Shown one piece after another: positions 44,536 through 54,300 of a DNA stretch of 64,000 nucleotides. Position 1 is the first letter of the stretch. The number at the start of each line of letters is the position of its first letter. Both the position numbers and the translations under genes were made by a program. The notes beneath the pieces were generated by a model. It searched no databases. It had not been told where the DNA came from and was given only the letters and a program-made list of their open reading frames with translations. The DNA is from Psychrobacter sp. UBA3483 (GTDB taxonomy: Bacteria; Pseudomonadota; Gammaproteobacteria; Pseudomonadales; Moraxellaceae), in contig NZ_DFQS01000057.1 of the NCBI RefSeq assembly GCF_002377905.1, positions 34,445 through 98,444 of the forward strand. The letters are read 5' to 3'.

Positions 44536-46077
44536 ATGCCTGCATTTGCTATTAAACCGCTTACGATTCTTCATACCTCCGACTGGCATTTGGGACGCAG
44601 ACTTTATGGGCGTATGCGTTATGAAGAATTTGAAGCCTTTTTAAGTTGGCTACAAGAGACCATTAGCGCACAAAAAGTGGACGTACTTATCGTAGCTGGC
44701 GATATCTTTGATACCATGACCCCAAGTAACAGAGCCCAAGCGCTGTATTATGAGTTTTTAGGTAAAGTATCAAAATTGTGCTGCGAGCATATTGTCATCG
44801 TCGCCGGCAACCACGACTCCCCGACTTTTTTAGATGCCCCAAGTAAAGTCTTAAAGTTTCTAAATGTTCATGTCATCGGTACTGCTTGTGACGATTTAAA
44901 CGATGAGGTGTTGGTTTTAGACGCGGTTGATGGCACACCGCATTGCATTATCGCCGCTGTGCCCTATCTGCGCGACCGCGATGTGCGTGGTAGCCATGCT
45001 GGCGAGTCAGCGGATAGCAAAGATGCCAATGTTATCAAGGGTATTCGAGCGCATTATGATGAAGTGGCTAGCATTGCCAAAGCAAGACAGGAGCATTTAA
45101 GCGACGCTCATCAGCGCCATATTCCTATTATTGCGACGGGGCATTTATTCGCCGCAGGCAGTAAGACTACAGAAGATGATGGCGTGCGCGATCTTTATGT
45201 TGGCTCGCTCGGTCAAATCTCCGCTGATATGTTTGATGATGGCTTTGATTATGTGGCACTTGGGCATTTGCACGTACCGCAGCGCGTCGGCGGCTGTGAG
45301 CATATCCGCTATTCAGGCTCGCCTATCGCCATGGGTTTTGGCGAAGCAAAGCAGCAAAAGCAGGTTTTATTGGTACAATTTGGTGCCACAGAGCAGAGTA
45401 TTGAAGAAGATGCTAAAGACAACATCACGCCAGAAAAACCAAACACTGATAATGAACCTTCTCTATCCTCTACCAAAGCCGCAGCAAAAAAAGCAGCCAT
45501 TCAAACGCCTGAATTGATGGATGATTTATTTGCTTTTGTTGAGCAAGAAAAAAGCGCCGCAATTAACGTCGATGAAAAACCCTTTACTCAGTCAGAGGCG
45601 GTACCGCTTGATTCTACTTTTACAACGTCTGGTTTAACTTCTCAACGACTGCATCATGATGAGTCACGACAAATGCAGGTAATCTCGTTGCCGATTCCTT
45701 GCTTTCAAAAACTGGCGCAGATAACGGGCGATTTGACGACCATCGCTGCGACGATAAAATCATTAAAGCCCTCAGAGTCTATTTGGCTAGAAGTGATTTA
45801 TGACGGTGACGAAATCGTCAATGAGCTGCGTGAAGAAGTGAATGCCATGATCGAGGGTTTAACTTGCGAAGTGTTAAAAATCAAAAATACGCGCACCTAT
45901 AATAAAGTCCTTAATCAGCAGCAATCCTCTGAAACCTTACAAGATTTAAATGAGCTTGATGTGTTTGATAAATGCCTAGAAATCAATGGCATTGCCGATA
46001 CGCAAAAAGCGTCATTACGCAGCGCCTATGAGCAGATACTCCATAATATCTACCATGATGACGCTCAAGCTGAATAA
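44536..46077 (+). CDS. sbcD: Exonuclease subunit SbcD
   Basis: A 513-residue nuclease subunit of the SbcCD (Mre11-Rad50-like) complex, which trims hairpins and protein-blocked DNA ends. The phosphoesterase motifs are in order: TSDWHLG, GDIFDT, GNHDS, then ATGHLF and ALGHLH. It is about 110 residues longer than E. coli SbcD; the excess lies between about 300 and 380 (Glu/Lys/Ser-rich, no predicted fold). It is followed after seven bases by sbcC on the same strand. Confidence 0.94.
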   Translation: MPAFAIKPLTILHTSDWHLGRRLYGRMRYEEFEAFLSWLQETISAQKVDVLIVAGDIFDTMTPSNRAQALYYEFLGKVSKLCCEHIVIVAGNHDSPTFLDAPSKVLKFLNVHVIGTACDDLNDEVLVLDAVDGTPHCIIAAVPYLRDRDVRGSHAGESADSKDANVIKGIRAHYDEVASIAKARQEHLSDAHQRHIPIIATGHLFAAGSKTTEDDGVRDLYVGSLGQISADMFDDGFDYVALGHLHVPQRVGGCEHIRYSGSPIAMGFGEAKQQKQVLLVQFGATEQSIEEDAKDNITPEKPNTDNEPSLSSTKAAAKKAAIQTPELMDDLFAFVEQEKSAAINVDEKPFTQSEAVPLDSTFTTSGLTSQRLHHDESRQMQVISLPIPCFQKLAQITGDLTTIAATIKSLKPSESIWLEVIYDGDEIVNELREEVNAMIEGLTCEVLKIKNTRTYNKVLNQQQSSETLQDLNELDVFDKCLEINGIADTQKASLRSAYEQILHNIYHDDAQAE

Positions 46078-46156
46078 ATGAGCAATGAGCGCGGCATCAA
46101 AACATAAGTTCCAAATCCAAATCAAAACTATCCATTCAAACGACAAAGACCGACAC

Positions 46157-49100
46157 ATGCGCCTAATAGAACTGCGACTCAAAAACTTAAACTCTTTAAA
46201 AGGCGAATGGCATATCGATTTTGCTGATTCTGCGTTTATCAATGAAGGCATCTTTGCTATTACTGGACAGACCGGCGCTGGCAAGACCACGATTTTGGAT
46301 GCGATTTGTCTGGCGCTCTATGGTGAGACGCCGCGGATTAATAACATCAGTAAAAGTAGCAACGAGGTCATGACGCGGCAAACGGCAGAGTGTTTCGCGG
46401 AAGTGGTCATTGATTTAAATGGCACTCAATATCGCTGCCGCTGGGGGCAGCGCCGCGCTTATGGCAAGGCGGATGGTAACTTGCAAGATGCCACCCATGA
46501 GATTGCTTTAGTAAAGCCTAAAACTGACGATGACAGTAATGCCGATAGCAAAGACGACAAGCTTAAAGGCGATGAAATACTAGAAAGCAAACTGTCACGC
46601 ACCAAAGAAAAAATCGTTGAGCTGACACGAATGGATTTTCAGCAGTTCACGCGTTCAATCTTACTGGCGCAAGGGAGTTTTTCCGCGTTTTTAAAGGCTA
46701 AGGCCGATGAGCGCGCCGATATCTTAGAAAAAATCACGGGTACAGATATCTACGCGACGATATCGACCCATGTCTTTGAAAAAAAGCGCGCGGAAGAAGA
46801 GATTTTAAATAAATTGCAGTTTGGCTTAGAGGGTTTAACTTTGTTAGACGCCGACGAAGAAGCGCTGATTAATGAAACGCTGACCTCACATCAAACCGCA
46901 CAAACCAAGCAGCAACAACAGTATCAACGTCTGCAAGCGCAAATCAATTGGCTCGATACGGTGGCAGAATTAGAAAAAAACGTCGATAATTATCAAAATG
47001 AGGTTACGGTAGCCAAGCAAGCGCAGGCAGATTTCGCTCCTGACGCTAAGCGACTTAACGCCGCCAATAAAGCCTTGGAGATTGACAGCCAATACAGTCA
47101 ACTTGCCCATAACCGCGATAATCTTAAACGCTTGCAAGATGAGCAGCAGGCACTAAATCATCAGCTGCCGCAGCAAGAAGAGCGCCTTGCGCACGCGGCG
47201 AATACGTTAAAAGCAGCTGACGCTGATACGCAGAGCGCCTATGATAAGCTGCAAATCACGTTACCAAAAATTGCTCACGCTCGTAAGCTCGATGGCGCAA
47301 TCGCCCAGCAAATGCAGGTGTTAGACGATCAGCAGCATAGAAAACAACGCCTAGCGACCAATACCCAAGGCTTACGCCAAGAAATAGAAAATCATACCGT
47401 CCAACTCAATCAGGACAAAGCTCAGTTAGCAACGATAGAAAAATATTTGATTGACGCCGCCGCTTTGCACGATATAGATACCGATGCGGCAAATTTTGAT
47501 AGTCATGGCAGCCGCCTAAAAGCGCTGCTGCAAGACAATGCCGCTTTGGCAAACGAAAAAATTGCTCATCATCAGCAATCAAGCCATTATCAAACCAATC
47601 TTGATCAATGTCAGCAGCAGCAAAATGCGACCAACGCTTTGATTGCTAAGGCGCGTGAAACGTTAACCGCTTTACAAAAACAGCAGGTGCAATTAACCCA
47701 AACGCAGTCATTGGCTGCTATACGCGGTGAGCAAGAGCAGATTGAGCACACGCACAGCCAGATAGAGCAAGTGAGCTTTAAGGCACAGCACATTGAAGCG
47801 CTTGCTATCCAAACCAATAAGATAAACACTGCCCTGCCGACCATTAATGATGCCTTGACCAAACTGGCGGCGAGCATTACTGACAACGAAGCGCTTATGG
47901 CAGACGCCAAAGACCGACGTCAAGATAAGCAAAAGCTGCTCGATTCATGGCAACAGGTTGCCAACTTAGAGCGTTATATTACCCAACTAAAAGATGGCAA
48001 CCCTTGCCCGCTTTGCGGTGCGCGCGAGCATCCCTACGGCGCCCATCATCCTGTATTGAACAAAGAGCCAGCGGAAGTGGCTCAAACGCAGCAGCAAATA
48101 AGCGAGCTGGATACGACGATCAATACGCTAGAACAAACCCTATCCAAGCAGCGTATTGAATATGCCACCACACAAAATCAGATTAAGCAGTTGCATGAGC
48201 AAAAAATCCCACTCCATGAGCAGATGAAAAAGCTGGGCGCGGACAGCGATGACTTAATACAGCCGCTTTTGGCTAAGAGCTATTCTAACGCTGTGGCCGC
48301 AAGCATGACTCAGCTTGGCCAAATTGGCATAGATATGAATTTGTTGAGTGAACAAATAGCTGACGACTCAACAGATTGCACACTGATAAAAGAGCGCTTA
48401 ATAAAAGATAGTTTGTTATTGCTAGATACGATTAAAGACCAACTCAGTAAGCGCAAGCAGTCTTTAAAAGACACGCTTACACAACATGAAGCACTAAGCG
48501 ATGAGCTTGCTAAAACAAACAAAACCATTGAGACGTTTGAAAAGCAGCAGTATCAGCTTGCCACTGATATTTATGAGATTAAGAGCAACTCTCAAATAAG
48601 CGCACTGGCTTTGGATGCTATCGAGAAAAAAATCTCGACGAATTTTGCCGAATTATCCCAGCTTAAAGACGCTATATTGGCGATATTAAATAAATATCTT
48701 GCGGGCAAGTATGAGCTAGATGCCGTCACCAAACCTGCTGCTTTACAGCCGCTGCTAGCGAGTATCGATCAACAAGTTGTGTTAAATAAAGCTGACTATG
48801 AGGTTCACCTTGATACGCTGCGTCAGCAGCGTAGCAGTTTGGTGCAACTAAAGCAGCAGTTTACTGCTTATAAAAATGCCCAACAAAACCTAATCACTGC
48901 GCTTGGTAGCATGACCGTGCAAATCGAAACCAAGCAAGCCCAGTTGAATAAACAAGAGATTGAGCTTGATGATTTGCTGCAAGAAATTATTGCGAAAACC
49001 GAGACGCTGGCGCAATTAACCACTGAGCGGCGTGATATTTTTTCAGGTGATGTGCCGAATGCTGGTAATGATAATAGCAACATGAATATCAATCCTGATG

Positions 49101-50152
49101 CAGAAGAAGCAAGGTTGCGCGCTGTCCTCGAACAGGCGCATAGCGAACAAGCAGCAGCGCAGCGGCAGTTAGATAGTGCTGAGCTCACCCTCAAACAATT
49201 ACAACGACAGCAGCAGCAGCTTGCCGAGCAATTAACGATCGCTAGCACGGCTCTAACGACGCAAGAAGATATTTTTAAAACGGTACTTGCCAGCTCTGAC
49301 TTTAGCGATGAAGCAGCATTCATGCGCGCGCGCCTGCCAGCTGCCGAGCGTCATCACTTAACCGAGCAGCAGCAGCAAATCAACGATACGCTCAAACAAG
49401 CGCAATCCTTATTGACTCAAACCATGCAAGCACTTGCAGAGAAAAAAGCCAACCCTTTAACCACTGAAGATAGAGAGTCGCTGGCTGAGCAGCAGCAGCT
49501 GGCACAAAAGGAGTTGCAGCGCTTGATTGAAGCAATCGGCGCCATGAGCCAACAGCTCAAAGACAATGAAGAGAAAAAAGGCAATCAGCAGGCTCAGCGC
49601 CAAGCCATTGCTCAGCAAAAAGACACTTTGCAAGTCTGGCGACAGCTCAATGAGTTGATAGGCTCAAGCAGTGGCAAAAAGTATCGTACCTTTGCCCAAG
49701 GTTTGACCTTTGATATCATGGTGACCCATGCCAATGCCCAACTGCATAAAATGAGCGATCGCTATTTGCTGGCGCGTGACGACAATAATCCGCTCGAGCT
49801 CAATGTCATTGACAACTATCAAGGTGGCGAGAGACGCAGCACCAAAAATCTCTCTGGCGGTGAAGGCTTTATTATAAGCCTAGCATTAGCGCTTGGGCTG
49901 TCGCAGATGGCCAGTCATAATATTCGCGTCGACTCGTTATTTTTGGACGAAGGCTTTGGCACCCTTGATGAGGAATCACTGGATATCGCCCTCGATACCT
50001 TGACCAGCTTACAGCAAGAAGGCAAATTGATTGGCGTTATCTCACACGTGCAGGCGCTAAAAGAGCGTATTTTGACCCAAATTCAAGTCACTAAGCTCTC
50101 AGGTGGCTTTAGTAAAATCACTGGGCAAGGCTGTTATCATATTGCCAGTTAA
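46157..50152 (+). CDS. sbcC: Exonuclease subunit SbcC (Rad50-like ATPase)
   Basis: A 1331-residue SMC-like protein. Walker A is in FAITGQTGAGKTTILD, near the start. Very long coiled coils flank a zinc hook CPLC (about residue 615). The ABC signature LSGGEGFIISLALALG and Walker B SLFLDEGFGTLDEE close the ATPase. Coiled-coil arms are rich in Gln, Ala and Leu. The protein start matches the E. coli one (RLKNLNSLKGEW) if ATG 46157 is used. The frame is open 24 codons further to 46085, seven bases after sbcD, so the start is uncertain. It works with SbcD in repair of hairpin DNA. Confidence 0.94.
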   Translation: MRLIELRLKNLNSLKGEWHIDFADSAFINEGIFAITGQTGAGKTTILDAICLALYGETPRINNISKSSNEVMTRQTAECFAEVVIDLNGTQYRCRWGQRRAYGKADGNLQDATHEIALVKPKTDDDSNADSKDDKLKGDEILESKLSRTKEKIVELTRMDFQQFTRSILLAQGSFSAFLKAKADERADILEKITGTDIYATISTHVFEKKRAEEEILNKLQFGLEGLTLLDADEEALINETLTSHQTAQTKQQQQYQRLQAQINWLDTVAELEKNVDNYQNEVTVAKQAQADFAPDAKRLNAANKALEIDSQYSQLAHNRDNLKRLQDEQQALNHQLPQQEERLAHAANTLKAADADTQSAYDKLQITLPKIAHARKLDGAIAQQMQVLDDQQHRKQRLATNTQGLRQEIENHTVQLNQDKAQLATIEKYLIDAAALHDIDTDAANFDSHGSRLKALLQDNAALANEKIAHHQQSSHYQTNLDQCQQQQNATNALIAKARETLTALQKQQVQLTQTQSLAAIRGEQEQIEHTHSQIEQVSFKAQHIEALAIQTNKINTALPTINDALTKLAASITDNEALMADAKDRRQDKQKLLDSWQQVANLERYITQLKDGNPCPLCGAREHPYGAHHPVLNKEPAEVAQTQQQISELDTTINTLEQTLSKQRIEYATTQNQIKQLHEQKIPLHEQMKKLGADSDDLIQPLLAKSYSNAVAASMTQLGQIGIDMNLLSEQIADDSTDCTLIKERLIKDSLLLLDTIKDQLSKRKQSLKDTLTQHEALSDELAKTNKTIETFEKQQYQLATDIYEIKSNSQISALALDAIEKKISTNFAELSQLKDAILAILNKYLAGKYELDAVTKPAALQPLLASIDQQVVLNKADYEVHLDTLRQQRSSLVQLKQQFTAYKNAQQNLITALGSMTVQIETKQAQLNKQEIELDDLLQEIIAKTETLAQLTTERRDIFSGDVPNAGNDNSNMNINPDAEEARLRAVLEQAHSEQAAAQRQLDSAELTLKQLQRQQQQLAEQLTIASTALTTQEDIFKTVLASSDFSDEAAFMRARLPAAERHHLTEQQQQINDTLKQAQSLLTQTMQALAEKKANPLTTEDRESLAEQQQLAQKELQRLIEAIGAMSQQLKDNEEKKGNQQAQRQAIAQQKDTLQVWRQLNELIGSSSGKKYRTFAQGLTFDIMVTHANAQLHKMSDRYLLARDDNNPLELNVIDNYQGGERRSTKNLSGGEGFIISLALALGLSQMASHNIRVDSLFLDEGFGTLDEESLDIALDTLTSLQQEGKLIGVISHVQALKERILTQIQVTKLSGGFSKITGQGCYHIAS

Positions 50153-50182
50153 TGGCTAAAGCGATTTGAAGGTAGCATATTT

Positions 50183-51250
50183 ATGCATAGTCTATTTAAA
50201 ATTATTTATATTAATACGCGTTTGCTTAATGCCTTTATATTTACTATCACTGCTTTTACTTTAAGTTTGACGACTGCGCAGGCAACAATCAGTTGCGCCG
50301 GAACTTTACCCAATCGGTATTTCGAGCGCATTGAAAATACTACGCCGTTTGCTGGCAAGTTGGCCGAACAAACCGATGGCACGCAGCAATTGCACGACCT
50401 AAGCGGTGATGTAGTCATGGATAATTTGTCCGAGGCTTATATCGTGATGGATAACTATGTGCTTGCCAAACAGTATGGCAAATACGGCGTTATCAATGCT
50501 GCTGGCAAGATTATTGCCCCTTTTGAATATGATGACATTCAAACCGAACCGGATATTGCAACTAGCTTTATTGTCAGCATAAAATCATCAGATGCGACAC
50601 CCAGACAAGGTATTATTAATCGTCATGGCGACTGGATTTTTCCACTCACCGCGGCGCGTATCAAGCATGCGCACTACGATCCTGACAATGACCAAGATTA
50701 TTTTAAAATGACTAGTAATCAAGGGCCCACAGGACTGCTCGATGATAAAGGCTACTGGACAATCATGCCGCAGTATGAGGCGATTCATCCGTTAAATGCT
50801 TGTACAGGTCAGCTTTTGTATTTGCAAGTGAGCTTAAACGACAAGACAGCACTCATTGACCAACATAACCAAGTCATCATTCCTTTTGCTGCCCATCAAC
50901 ATATTGAAGCGTTTAATAACAATGTCAGCCCTTTGCTTTTTCTGCGCAGTACGTTAATCAATGGCAGTACCGCTACAGGCATGAGCGAAGATATCCAGGA
51001 CGAGATTGTCAGCGCGCAAATTATCGATGCTAATGGAAAGTTAATCCTCGCATCAGACGCGCCTATCAGAAAACTGCTATACCATCAGCTTTATACTTAT
51101 AAACAAGCTGGCAAGTTTGGCATTATGAATGATAAAGGCAGTGTAATACTAACACCTCAATTTGATAGCTATCGTGACGATGGCGATAAAGTGTGGGTTG
51201 AGAAGAATGGCAAAATGCGCCGTTTAAATAGCTTTATAAGCTTCAATTAA
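50183..51250 (+). CDS. Exported WG-repeat protein, shorter paralogue
   Basis: A 355-residue protein with a signal peptide (hydrophobic run about 13-33, ending AQA). It has about five WG-type repeats, for example KYGVINAAGKIIAPFEYDDI and KFGIMNDKGSVILTPQFD. It is collinear with the N-terminal half of the 785-residue WG protein at 15608: the order and spacing of LLDDKGYW, ALIDQHNQVIIPF, EAFN and the RKLLYHQLYTYKQAGKFGI block all correspond to segments there. It follows sbcC by 30 bases but has no functional link to it. The function is unknown. Confidence 0.8.
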   Translation: MHSLFKIIYINTRLLNAFIFTITAFTLSLTTAQATISCAGTLPNRYFERIENTTPFAGKLAEQTDGTQQLHDLSGDVVMDNLSEAYIVMDNYVLAKQYGKYGVINAAGKIIAPFEYDDIQTEPDIATSFIVSIKSSDATPRQGIINRHGDWIFPLTAARIKHAHYDPDNDQDYFKMTSNQGPTGLLDDKGYWTIMPQYEAIHPLNACTGQLLYLQVSLNDKTALIDQHNQVIIPFAAHQHIEAFNNNVSPLLFLRSTLINGSTATGMSEDIQDEIVSAQIIDANGKLILASDAPIRKLLYHQLYTYKQAGKFGIMNDKGSVILTPQFDSYRDDGDKVWVEKNGKMRRLNSFISFN

Positions 51251-51296
51251 TGCTTTAGATTAGGGCATTTATTTTTCTTTTTATTATTGAAAGACA

Positions 51297-51329
51297 AAAA
51301 ATCACCGTTAACTCATAACGGTGATTTTT
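51297..51329. terminator. Bidirectional terminator between WG gene and gdh
   Basis: AAAAATCACCGTTA (51297-51310) and its perfect complement (51316-51329) with a five-base loop, flanked by A and T runs. Confidence 0.9.
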
Positions 51330-51363
51330 TAATAAAAATATAGTCTGGCTTTTATTTGGCTTA

Positions 51364-54300
51364 TTACTTACTTACCAGCCCACTAAGCTCACTCATCAAT
51401 ACCGATAACGTTGATAAACTAATATCACTTTCATCATTACTATCAATTTTTTGCATCTCAGCGGTGACGGAATCAAGCTGGTTTGTGTGACGAGATTTCC
51501 AGTCACTAAAGGCTTGCTTGGCATCAGGCTGCGTCAATAAAGTATCCATCAGCATACGTAAGCTGCGCGAAACTTCGTTGACAAGGGCATGACGCGCACG
51601 GCGATCCCAGTGGTCTTGCTGCGGTAAGGTGGCGATATTGTCCATCATCCAATCTAGCTGCAAAACGTGATAGGCCTCAAAGTATAAAGTGGCAATCTCA
51701 TCGACTGGGCGCTCATACTGCTCAGCCAGCAGCGCTGCATCTAGCGCATCGACATGGTAAGGTAACATCGCAAACATCGCCGCATCATCCGCAGACAGCT
51801 TGTTTTCCGTTAAGCTTGTAATATCTTCTTGTAAGTACTCTGAGAACTGCTGCTCAATAAAACCACCTGCTTTGGTTAATTTTTCCACACTGTTTTCAAA
51901 GCGCTCGATCATATCGGCAACTTGTAAATCCTGACCAAAGGCATTGATAAACCACACTACGCCATTTTCAAGCGCATCACGTAAACGCAGCTCAAGCTCA
52001 AGTAGCAAGGTGGCATCGACTTGGTTGTCCAGCGACTCAAGTTTCTCCCAGGCTTTTGATACATGGAAGACATCACGAGCAATTGCATAGCCGCGCGCAA
52101 TTGTAGCAAGCGTTTGCCCTGTTTCCTCAAATAAACGAAATAAGGCTTCGATACCCAAACGGTTGACGATGCTATTGGTCAAATAAGTACTGATGATTTC
52201 ACGGTGCAAACGATGTTCTTTCATCTCATCAAAGAAGTTTGCTGCCAGCTCATCAGGGAAGTATTGACGCAGCTCATTAACGAAATACGGTGCATCAGGT
52301 AAATCTGACGCCAACAAATTATCGTACACCCACATCTTGCCGTAAGCCATGACGATTGCCAGCTCTGGATTGGTGAGCCCCGTGCCCGCTTTTTGGCGTT
52401 TGGCGATTTCTTCATCCGACGGCAGATATTCGATAGCACGGTCAAGACGACCTTCGCTTTCTAGCATTTGAATAAAGCGTTGATGGTCACTTAAATTTGC
52501 CGCGGCACGTAGATGGCTAAGCTCAAGCGCCTGCGGTTGTAGATAATTTTGGCGCAGCACCAATTCAGCGACCGTATCGGTCATAGACTCTAAGAGCTCA
52601 TTACGCTGCTTGAGCGTCATGTCGCCTTGCTCGACCACTTTACCAAGCAAAATCTTAATATTAACTTCATGGTCTGAGCAATTAACGCCGCCCGAGTTGT
52701 CGATAGCGTCGGTATAAATGCGCCCGCCTGTCTGTGCGTATTCGATACGTCCTTGTTGAGTAAAACCTAAGTTACCGCCTTCGCCAACAACCGCCGTGCG
52801 TAGCTCACCACCGTTGACGCGTACGGCATCATTGGCGCGATCACCGACATCGGCATGACTTTCATTGGCGCTTTTTACATAAGTACCGATACCGCCATTC
52901 CAAATCAAATCAACTGGCGATTTTAGCAGCGCACTGATTAACTCATTAGGGGCAAGGCTATCTTCACTGATATCAAATAGCGCTTTCATCTCAGGGCTAA
53001 TCACAATGGTTTTGTCTTGACGTGAGAAAACACCGCCACCTTGACTGATAAGCGATTTTTCATAGTCGTCCCACGTTGAGCGCGGCAGATTAAATAAACG
53101 CTCACGCTCGGCATAAGACGCTTCAGTATCAGGGTTTGGATCGATAAAGATATGCAAATGGTTAAAGGCTGCGACCAGCTTGGTATGTGTGGATCTGAGC
53201 ATACCGTTGCCAAAAACGTCACCACTCATATCGCCAATACCGACGACGGTAAAATCATCACGGTTTTGGATGTCCATACCACGCATACGGAAGTGGCGTT
53301 TGACCGACTCCCAGCCACCGCGAGCAGTGATGCCCATGGCTTTATGGTCATAACCGACCGAGCCGCCTGAAGCAAACGCATCATCGAGCCAAAAGTTATA
53401 CTCGCTTGATAAGGCATTGGCGATATCAGAAAAAGTAGCGGTACCTTTATCAGCGGCGACCACTAAATACGGGTCATCTTCGTCGTGACGCACCGTATTG
53501 GCTGGCGGGACAATTTTGCCATCGACAATATTATCAGTCACATCGAGCATACCGCGCAGGAACGCTTGGTAACAGGCAATGCCCTCTGCTTGAAAGGCTT
53601 CACGGCCATCAGCCATGGTTTTGGTCTTGACGATAAAACCGCCTTTAGAGCCAACTGGGACAATGACCGCGTTTTTGACCATTTGTGCTTTGACCAGACC
53701 GAGCACTTCGGTACGAAAATCTTCCATACGGTCCGACCAGCGCAGACCGCCGCGAGCGACTTTGCCACCGCGTAAATGCACTGCCTCAACGCGTGGTGAA
53801 TAAACAAATATCTCAAACATTGGTTTTGGTTTGGGCAAGTTTGGAATATCTGCCGCCAAAAACTTAAACGATAAACGATCTTTACGTTGACCATCCGCTT
53901 CTCTTTGATAGAAGTTGGTACGCACCATGGCGTTAATCAAATCCAAATACCAACGCAGGATACGATCTTCATCTAAACTACTGACACCCGCTAAGGCTCT
54001 GTTAATTTGCTCTCGGGTTTGATTGGTTTTGCTGGCACGCTCCTCTTCACTATATTGAGGGTTCATGCGCGCATCGAATAGCTCGCTTAATGCAATGCTA
54101 ATTGCACTATTTTTCACCACGGTTTGCTGAATATAAGCACTAGAGAACGGCGCTTTTGCTTGCATCATATAACGCGATAAGGCCCGCAGTACCACCACAT
54201 CATACGTATCGAGTTTAGTGGTTAATACCAGCTCATTAAAGGAATCACTCTCAACGCGCCCTGCCCATATTTGCTTAAGGCTGTCTTCAAACTGCGCGCG

